Positions 54,958 through 62,000 of a stretch of 62,000 nucleotides of DNA are shown in pieces. The notes below the pieces were generated by a model, which saw nothing but the letters and a program-made list of their open reading frames with translations, made no database searches and was not told the origin of the DNA. Within the stretch, counting starts at the first letter, position 1, and each line of letters opens with the position of its first letter. Source of the stretch: Symbiodinium natans (lineage: Eukaryota > Sar > Dinophyceae > Suessiales > Symbiodiniaceae); the NCBI GenBank assembly GCA_905221605.1, contig CAJNDS010002453.1, positions 87,501 through 149,500 on the forward strand. Direction: 5' to 3'. A program made the position numbers and the translations under genes.

Positions 54958-55134
54958 TCACTTCGAGCGCTGCCGCATCTTTCGGCGCTTCTTCTGCAAG
55001 CGGCGTGTGCGCTTCTTCTTCCACTTCCAGCGGAACTTCGAGCGTGCCTGGGGTCCAGCGCATTTCAGATCGCACCAAGCTGCAAGCCGAAGTCCACCCC
55101 CAGCCTTCTTGTAGGGGTTGGACTTGTGCGCCAT
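54958..55134 (-). CDS. RPL41: Ribosomal protein eL41 (RPL41), copy 1
   Basis: eL41 is a tiny, highly basic protein of the large ribosomal subunit, usually 25 residues. The minus frame ends with RWKWKKKRTRRLQKKRRKMR then QRSK and TGA, which matches the conserved eL41 sequence almost residue for residue. The frame starts at an ATG 33 codons upstream and encodes 58 residues as read. The first ten (MAHKSNPYKK) are followed by a 57-nt stretch that begins GCTGGG after AAG and ends CCCCAG before GCACGC. That has the form of a GC-AG intron in phase 0; its removal leaves 39 residues. Since 57 is a multiple of three and the stretch has no stop, retention is also translatable. The gene lies downstream of the PDZ gene and copy 2, same strand. 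Confidence 0.88.
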   Translation of the reverse strand: MAHKSNPYKKAGGGLRLAAWCDLKCAGPQARSKFRWKWKKKRTRRLQKKRRKMRQRSK

Positions 55135-55319
55135 GGCGCCAAGCCACCCGAGCCCAAACTTTGGCTCTCGAGCCGACCAAGCGGCTCTGCGGCAAGGATG
55201 TGTCCCAATGACCCTGCTGCAAAGCAGGGAGAGCAAAGTCGGAAACTCTGAGGGTAGTAACACGGGCCCCACGTATGGGCTCTTAATTGGGGAGCCCTTA
55301 TATACACCTTGTAAACCCC

Positions 55320-55392
55320 ATACAGCCCAAGGCGCCCTGCCCTGAACCCTCAACCCTAAACCTCCAACCCTGAACCCTGAACCCTGAAAAAA
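55320..55392. repeat. Degenerate CCCTAAA/CCCTGAA stretch between eL41 units
   Basis: Repeated words gaaccctcaaccctaaacc and ccctgaaccctgaaccctg in the unique spacer (55191-55652) between the two eL41 units. Confidence 0.8.
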
Positions 55393-55653
55393 CCTTTAGG
55401 AAAGGTAAGGGACCACATTGAGCGGCCAAAACAGTACAACTATCCTTAGAGAAACAGCAAATACAAAGTCGGAACTATCAACAGAGAAATGACGAAAGAG
55501 GAAACTAGTACGACAATCTGGACAAGAGCAAAGGTTGAGACACGTTCGCACACTCGTGCACTCTGGTGTCCTGACGGTCAAACCCTGTCTTGCTTTGCTT
55601 CCTAGTCTGTCAGCTCACCGACAAGCACCAAGGCTCGACCCAGCTGGCGCAAC

Positions 55654-55971
55654 ATGCGGTTACAGTCGCACACCAGCTTGCTCAGCGGTCCGCATCCGTT
55701 TTGCCCCAGCGCTCGTTGGGTCAGGTGCTGCCATTGCTCTTCTGGTTCTCGGTTGCAGGTCCAAGCAGCCTCAGTCAGCCGCTTATACAAAGCGTGCCAC
55801 TCTGCCGCCCCATGCATCTAGCCCAAGCATCTCATTCACCCAAGAGAAACTCGGAAGCACAGTGAGATCTACCATCACGCAGCCAAAAAACAAACGCCTT
55901 TCTCGCCAAGGGGCTGTCTCCTTGTTGCTGAATTTTGCGCAGGCGACGATCACTTCCAGCAACCTGGCCAC
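55654..55971 (-). CDS. Unidentified exons downstream of eL41 (copy 2)
   Basis: Same two coding-like frames as in copy 1. Past the end of the duplication the frame continues as RQLGRALVLVGELTD and stops, whereas copy 1 continues as QISW and stops. At most one copy is likely to have its original downstream exons. Confidence 0.4.
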
Positions 55972-56040
55972 AAGCTCTAAGCATTGCTCAATGCAGGTTG
56001 CTGTTGTCTACCAGTGCCCGCTATCAGAGATGCGGCCTCC

Positions 56041-56217
56041 TCACTTCGAGCGCTGCCGCATCTTTCGGCGCTTCTTCTGCAAGCGGCGTGTGCGCTTCTT
56101 CTTCCACTTCCAGCGGAACTTCGAGCGTGCCTGGGGTCCAGCGCATTTCAGATCGCACCAAGCTGCAAGCCGAAGTCCACCCCCAGCCTTCTTATAGGGG
56201 TTGGACTTGTGCGCCAT
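56041..56217 (-). CDS. RPL41: Ribosomal protein eL41 (RPL41), copy 2
   Basis: Encodes the same protein as copy 1. The single difference within the frame is a synonymous Tyr codon (TAT for TAC) at residue 8. It has the same 57-nt GC...AG candidate intron and the same 3' flank. Because the coding part is so short, identity across the whole 621-bp unit says more about recent duplication or gene conversion than about selection on the protein. Confidence 0.88.
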   Translation of the reverse strand: MAHKSNPYKKAGGGLRLAAWCDLKCAGPQARSKFRWKWKKKRTRRLQKKRRKMRQRSK

Positions 56218-56306
56218 GGCGCCAAGCCACCCGAGCCCAAACTTTGGCTCTCGAGCCGACCAAGCGGCTCTGCCGTACGATCACTTCTGATTGCTGTTTG
56301 GTGGTG

Positions 56307-58026
56307 TCATGTGAAAGCAAAACCGCATGCGTTGCAACCCCCACGATCCTGATCCCTCTTCTTCTTGAGGGTATCGATCATCTCCTCACCTCGTCACAAG
56401 GAGCACCACATCGGAGCAGCCTCCCTCCCTAGAACATTCCTCCACGTTCCGCCTTTCAGGTACTGTCCATCTATAGCCACCAGGCGATCACCTCGTCGCA
56501 GCTTGTCTGCCTGCAGACGAGGAGCGAAAGTAGCAGGTGTTGGCAGTGTGGTTGCAATACATGAAGCGGGGTGCGTGACTTTTCATTTAAGGTGCGTGAT
56601 TCTCTCCATCCGGTCAAGTTAGCAATGGAGCTTGCTAGCTATCGGGATTTTGAGATTTCCAATGCCAGCAACCTTGCACGCTTCGCTGGGCAAGCCTCCG
56701 ATTGCGTCTGGTTCCAGGCGTGAGCTACTCCTATGTTCCGAGCAGCTTCATGGACAAGGCTTGACGGCACGGTGTCTAAGTAAAAGCGTAGAAGTGAGTG
56801 GGGCCAAAGGTTATGAATCCTACGAGACTGTCCTGATTCGGAGATCATGTCCACCACGACCCTGCACAAGCAGAAGTGTTCCAAGGGTCTGGCAAAAAGA
56901 AAGTAAGTACTTAGTCGGTCTTGACACTGGTCACTCGGCAGAGCCACCCCGCAGAGAATGAGGTGAAATTCATCTGCAGGCCCAGGGATGTATTGGGCTT
57001 CTTGCTCATAGAGATCTTTACCTCCTGCAGAACAAAAAGTGTGCGAAAATGGTGCACACATTGGCCACCATTACGTGGATGTAGAGACCTTCTGGTCAAA
57101 AACTCCTGAGGTCGCAGGATCTTCAAGGTCATCGGCGCGTTGCTCAATGACTGCAGTGCTTGGACTATAGCTTTCACCTCAGCACCAAAGATTGGCCAAT
57201 ACATCTCTCATTAATACAAAGCTACGACACTGTTGCGGTATTCTACGACACGCAGCGACTCGGATGACAAGGGCACACAAGCTTATGTCGCCATAGAGGG
57301 CAATGCCCATGCCTTCATCTGCGAATGCTAGAATGAGTTGCATCTCCCTCGATGCCATTGACGCACGTAATGAGATCCTTGGCTGCCACTCTTAGAAGGT
57401 CGGAGAACAAACTACACTTGGTACCCAGTGTCAAAGAGCTCAGGTGAACTCAGCTGAAGGCTCTTTCCAGGGCATTTGACCCTAAATTCACCGTCCTTCC
57501 TGCAAAGCGTCGTTGGGGCAGATGGCCGAGTCTGGAAACTTCGTGTTAAAGTCATACACGGCACCCTCCGGAATGCTGGCGATAACAGGACCTGGAAGTA
57601 CCACAGGAACAAGAGCACACATGAACTATGTCCAGGAATGAGGGACGTCCTACCTGGTAAGTGAGGACTCCAAGCCAGTGTACATACAGGTTCAGGAACA
57701 CTTCCCACGTCACGCCTTGCGAATTCAGGTCGTCCAGCACCAGGCCAGCTTCCCTGGTGGCCTTCGCTCCCCACCATGCAGCTTCGAGGAAACAGAATTG
57801 CGAAGAGCGCCCGCCTCGATTGTGACGGTAAAGGTTGTGCTCTGGCCTACCTTGTCCAGCGCAGGCGTCTGGAGAACCTGATTCCAAACGTTGTTCGGAT
57901 CACATGTGGCCTCGAGCTGACTCAGTGTGAGGTGTTGGGGATCTACCAGCCGGGCTCCGCAAATGGACTGTGAAGGAGAGCGAGAGAAAGACAGAGAGCG
58001 AGAGAGAGAAAAAACAAGAAAAACGA

Positions 58027-58057
<31 letters not shown>

Positions 58058-61000
58058 GACCTTACTTCGCGACAGCCAAACTTTGGTGCGCGTCCCAGCC
58101 GTTCCTGCCTGCGGGGCGGCTTTGTTCACGAGCTCGCCCGGCTCGGATCCACCCAGCACAGCCACAATAGGTGCCTCTTCCACCGTTTCCTGCAGCCAAC
58201 GAGAAAACAAAGCTTGACGCGGCGTGGCGAGCATGCAATCTCCGCTTCCAGCTCCTCTTCCTCTACACCACAGCAGCACAGCATGGCTGCAGGAGCTCGG
58301 TAGGAAGGTTATTGTCTGAACTTCAGGCTACAACTCTGCAATGAAGCTACTTAGCAAGGTATCTGCGTAAGAGGGGTCCCAGAATAGAAATGATAAATTT
58401 GCTGCGGCAGCTCCCTCAGAAAGCGGTTGCTGACACGAGCGTCTTCAACCAAACCTTTGCTCTCCTTCTCTGCCAAGTGAGACTTCTACACGTGCTTCAG
58501 CAAGTTCCGACTGGGATCTTTGACACCTTCCCAAAGTGAGCATCACATCTACTGCTCGCGCCAAGCGGCTCGAGAGTAAATACTTCTCTTGTGCTGCAAA
58601 AAGGGCGCCTTCGTCGCCCTTTTCTCTCAGCCCGAGCCACGCTGCCAAATGACTTGTCAACGAGCCTCGCTCCAACCGCTTGAAAGAGAAGCCAGCTTTG
58701 CGACTTCGTCGCAACTGTGCAAGTGAAGTCTGATGTGAGTTTGATATCAGAAGTGGGCCCGGCCATGCTATAGTTCTTGTTTACGTATTCGACATCAGAA
58801 CGACCTACGGGTACATATAGACACCAAGCTGCAAGAATGCACCCTTGCGGTTACCGCTCAGCTTGCAGCTCAGATCGGGAAAACGGCCAAAGAGACCTCG
58901 GACTGCCGGGTTCGTACAGGAAAACCAATGTCGGCCGCATCTCAGAAGCCAATCGCGTCCGCCAATCCTTAGTAGCGCAGGGCTATGATCTCCAGGTCCG
59001 TCTCCTGCGTGCTGACACATTTTGAGACATTTTGACATGCACAATCTTGACATATCAAGATTCACATCAAGAGACCCACCTGAGCCCCACCCCAACCATC
59101 CCCAGCCGGTCACCCCGGTCCTTCTTCAACGCTTCGACCATCTCAGCGCCTTCAAGTGTTGCAGGCAGAAGCAGGACACAGACAAGTGTGAAGTGAAGAG
59201 AGCTACAAGTCTGTCGTCGTGGCATGCGGGAACCGCAAACCACTTTAGCGTCCTCGCTCGGTGCTACGATGCACTTCTTCTTTCAGCTTGCCCGGTTGTT
59301 CAGGTAACGATGCAGCTGACAATACAACATTCACTCGAACAGTCCTTGTGCTGGAAGTGCCCTAGACTCCGTAGAGTTGTTGGCAGACATGAGAGAATAC
59401 TCAGTCGCAAAGCTAGCACACAAGATGAACCTTCATCTGTTGGATCCATGATCGGAAAACATCCTTGCAGCACGTAGCACTTTTCATGAAGTATCCCTGA
59501 GGGAGGTCTCTCAGCTTCACAATTTAGATCACTTTTTGGCATAGGGCAGAGGGCCTTTCATGTGAATGCCATTGACAGCCACCATCCGGTCACCGGGAAT
59601 GACACGAGAAGCCTCAAGCAATCACAGGTCACAGGACCTACGATGGCCAAGAATGTCCCAAGCCCTCAGCGGACAGGAGAAAAAAATGGCAAACCACCCC
59701 CCCCCCCCCCCCCCCCCCCCCACAAAAAAAAAAAAAAACAGGCTGGCATGAACTGGCGCCTCAGGCAAGGAAGCCAAGAACTTTGCGAACTGTCCTCAGC
59801 TCTGTGGCTCGGTCTGCTCGCATCTGCTTTTGCCCATGTGCGCATATGCGGGCAGATGCGGACTGATGCGGGCAGATGCGGGCATATGGCCCCCCTCTGC
59901 TTTCAGCAGAGCATCCTTCAACCTTGATGTCCTCCAGCACAATCCTGGGAGACGAGATGAACGGAACACAACCTGTCTTCGCCACGACAGCAATCAAGCA
60001 AAGGACACGCGCGCCGTATGGCGTGGAGTGGAAAACATCTCGCACACAGAGCTAGGATGCAACAGGCCAAGAAGCCCTGCCGACAGAGTTTTGAAGTTCA
60101 TGTGGATGCCCAGAGGCTCTTCGTTGGACTTCTTGACTCGGAGGGTCTTTGCCTGAAACGCTTCGAGATTTGCAACTAGAGAAGCCTATGTTCACCCAAA
60201 GAACCTCGCAGCAAAGCCAGGCGAGGCCCAGGATGTCTGCACTGAAATCTCGTCAACCAGATGCAACATGCTGTGTCAGGGGCAGCCAACCTCATTCAGG
60301 CCAAGCTAAGCCAAGACTCGATTGGCCGCAGCACGGCCAGCGTCAGCGCGCCAGGCGTCTCCAAGATATCCCACATTCTGTTCGTCTTGGCCGGGCTCTT
60401 ACAAGGCTCAGTTGATCGAATTCGGAAACCGGGATCCTGTTTTTACATGGTGGGCACACATGCCACTCACACGTGGCCGACTGCTCACTCGCTAATTAAT
60501 CTTGACCAGCCACATCGTTGTCCACTCCATTGACAGAAAGAATGCAATCCTTGGCTGGCACTAAGAACATGTGCACTGAGCATCTGAGTGATGCAGGCTA
60601 CAGAAACTTGTTGTCCTGCTGACAGGCAACATATTCTTGAAGTGTGCCGAGATCTTGCGCAGGCCCCTTGTTGAGAGCAGCTATCACTAGGCCTGAGCAT
60701 GAACTTGAAATGAAAAGCCGTTCTCAACCAGCCAAGAACTTTGCCGACAACCCAGCTAATAACCTGAGCTCGACACCTCGCTGACCCAAGTCATCAAGCA
60801 CGAGGCCTGTATCACCTCAAATGCTCTGATTCGCGTGGGAAACGTCTATCTGCAGGCAGCATCGAGGCACTACTGGCAGCCCGAAAACACTCAGAGGACT
60901 CTCCTTCAACTTGCCATCACTCCTTTAGAATCCAATCTCCTGCAGCTCGGCCGCCTCGACTTTCCAGCGTTACTCGGAAGATGTTGCTGGCAGCTTCGGC

Positions 61001-61911
61001 CTTGGATGCCTTGGAGAACGAGCCAGAATGACCCTTCAAAAAACACATCATTGAACAGATTCCATTCATTTCATCCCCTGCTTCTTGAGCATGTTGTGGG
61101 TGCGAGGAGAGAGCGAAATTCGGAGCCACCAAAGATCCCACAGTTCGCGGAAAAATCAGACCCAACGAAAGGAAGAAACTCTGAAGCCCGGCTCTTCCCT
61201 CTCGTCTCTCTTCTCTCTCTTCTCTCTCTTCTCTCTCTTCTCTCTTCTCTCTCTCTCTTTCCTCTCTCTTTCCTCTCTCTTTCCTCTCTCTTTCCTCTCT
61301 CTCTTCTCTCTCTTCTCTCTCTTCTCTCTCTTCTCTCTCTTCTCTCTCTTCTCTCTCTTCTCTCTCTTCTCTCTCTTCTCTCTCTTCTCTCTCTTCTCTC
61401 TCTTCTCTCTCTTCTCTCTCTTCTCTCTTCTCTCTTCTAATCTCCACACACACTGTCTCTTTCTTTCTTTCGGAGGGCGTGGAGGCCGAAGCCCCCGGGC
61501 GTCATCGCCCGCCCCTGTTTGGAGCGGTACGTTGGTTCGGTGTCTCTCTCTCTCTCTCTCTCTCTCTCGTGGGGCACTGCCAGCGCGCCTCCTCTTGAGG
61601 TGGAGGGGGCGCTGTGGCCACTTGTGGCTCCTGAACTCGGCGACGACTGAGTTCTGAAACGAGGCCCCAGATTGGGTGGAATCTGCCAGCCAAAGGGCCA
61701 CGAATTCTGACTCTGCTTTCTTGTTGATCACATCCCCAATAGCTTGCTCGTCCTTGGATGACGAACCCCAGCTGCTGAGGGTCCCAGTCCCTGAGCGTTC
61801 TAGCGAAAAGACGTGCACGCTGGCCTTCTTCTGCGAAGCTCGGCTTTGCAATATCTCGACGCTGGTTACTTCAATAAGGGGCTCCTGATCATCGGCCGGA
61901 AGCGACAAAAG
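56307..61911 (-). CDS. Multi-PDZ protein, two tandem PDZ pairs
   Basis: PDZ domains bind short C-terminal peptides and build scaffolds. Four domains are recognisable. C: 61000-60961 (FRVTLE), 60815-60777 (TGLVLDDLGQR), 60549-60514 (DCILSVNGVDND), 60385-60320 (GALTLAVLRPI). D: 60152-60076 (EEPLGIHMNFKTLSAG), 59944-59905 (IVLEDIKVEG), 59612-59555 (GDRMVAVNGIHMK). A: 57850-57815 (TTFTVTIE), 57761-57716 (AGLVLDDLNSQ), 57591-57500 (PVIASIPEGAVYDFNTKFP), 57377-57342 (DLITCVNGIEGD), 57177-57106 (MTLKILRPQ). B: 57024-56948 (SLGLQMNFTSFSAG), from 56861 (VVVDMIS), 56510-56453 (GDRLVAIDGQYLK). A last exon reads EMIDTLKKKRDQD and stops at 56307. The first coding block, about 61911-61590, is N-terminal and unrecognised (EVTSVEILQSRASQKK). 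Some exons between D and A (58.1-59.5 kb, for example RQALFSRWLQETVEEAPIVA) are unplaced. It could be two adjacent genes, C-D and A-B. Confidence 0.82.
57971..58065. repeat. GA-rich simple repeat in a PDZ-gene intron
   Basis: gagagcgagagaaagacag-type purine tract ending in (GA)n. Its strand partner reads as Ser/Leu repeats. Confidence 0.9.
58320..59540. other. Region between PDZ pairs, only weak exon candidates
   Basis: Minus stretches LERGSLTSHLAAWLGLREKG with EKYLLSSRLARAVDVMLTLG (about 58680-58530) look protein-like but match no expected PDZ element. The plus frame 59022-59477 is open without a recognisable domain. Confidence 0.35.
59698..59738. repeat. Poly-C followed by poly-A tract
   Basis: About 24 C residues, then cacaaaaaaaaaaaaaaa. 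It lies in an intron of the PDZ gene. Homopolymer lengths here are likely unreliable. Confidence 0.95.
61200..61440. repeat. CTCTCTT nonamer-type microsatellite
   Basis: About 240 nt built from ctctcttct and ctctctttc units. All frames stay open (Ser/Leu/Phe on plus, Arg/Glu/Lys on minus). It splits the first coding block from the first PDZ exon, so it is intronic. Confidence 0.95.
61541..61569. repeat. TC dinucleotide microsatellite
   Basis: (TC)n of about 14 units just downstream (on the minus strand) of the first coding block of the PDZ gene. Confidence 0.95.
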
Positions 61912-62000
61912 CTAATGGGCCGCATGGGCCCCAACAGCTACTGCGGGCCCTTTCAAGCTCCCAGGTCCTGCTGCTCGGGTTCGCAGCACTTGCACCACAT

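Larger units (their letters stand above)
54570..55190 (-). repeat. 621-bp duplicated unit, copy 1 (eL41 gene plus neighbour exons)
   Basis: Identical in length to 55653-56273 and different at only four positions that I can see (about 99.4% identity), at a spacing of 1083 bp. Identity covers coding and non-coding parts alike. Similarity begins abruptly at catgcgg and ends at gcggctctgc. Confidence 0.95.
55653..56273 (-). repeat. 621-bp duplicated unit, copy 2
   Basis: Partner of 54570-55190. The four differences are in the ccgcatcc, cacagtgag, caatgcagg and cttatagggg contexts. Its 5' edge lies only 34 bp from the PDZ gene stop (56307). Confidence 0.95.

Noticed and set aside
60917-61908. One 250-residue minus protein running from the first PDZ-gene block through Arg/Glu/Lys repeats
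   Set aside because: The front part is a real coding block, but the KREKREKRE part is the CTCTCTT microsatellite; the block must end at a donor before it.

Overview
This window reads as nuclear DNA of a dinoflagellate, possibly a Symbiodiniaceae-like alga. That is an inference; no marker gene fixes the species. The evidence is direct. Recognisable eukaryotic genes are cut into many tiny exons. Almost every acceptor is AG|G. Most donors are GC, some are GA, and only a minority are GT. Simple repeats and degraded CCCTAAA/TTTAGGG stretches are common. No transposase, reverse transcriptase, rRNA, tRNA or CRISPR array was recognised. Every gene I can identify lies on the minus strand, which fits the unidirectional gene arrays known from dinoflagellates.

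Layout, reading along the plus coordinate. 1-5.4 kb: poorly resolved; one convincing two-exon fragment of an unknown gene (2531-2921). 5.5-15.8 kb: RuvB-like 2 (Reptin) AAA+ ATPase, 22 exons reconstructed, including a 17-nt microexon. Its 5.7-kb intron 19 holds an AT-rich, foreign-looking open stretch and a plus-strand coding-like exon. 15.8-33.5 kb: mostly low-confidence exons, simple repeats, a cluster of GGATAAAATCC palindromes, a 300-nt C-rich tract and a telomere-like array. 33.5-36.1 kb: a secretory-pathway sulfotransferase-like gene. 36.6-40 kb: coding-like stretches of uncertain strand or identity. 40.1-42.5 kb: a secreted protein with two PAN/Apple-like cysteine modules and NHL-like repeats. 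42.8-48 kb: unidentified exons, one of them cysteine-rich. 49.2-51.7 kb: a ferric reductase/NADPH oxidase-type membrane oxidoreductase with its conserved core in one exon. 52.4-54.2 kb: unidentified exons. 54.6-56.3 kb: two near-identical 621-bp units, each with a gene for ribosomal protein eL41. 56.3-61.9 kb: a multi-PDZ gene whose domains come in two tandem pairs with matching exon lengths.

The genes do not form one pathway. Ribosome (eL41) and chromatin/snoRNP assembly (RuvBL2) are housekeeping. The oxidoreductase, the sulfotransferase and the PAN-NHL protein are membrane or secretory products. The PDZ protein is a likely scaffold. The most notable signals are the splice-site pattern, the AT-rich insert, the eL41 duplication with an in-frame 57-nt insert, and the duplicated PDZ pair. 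I found no clear new multi-gene system.
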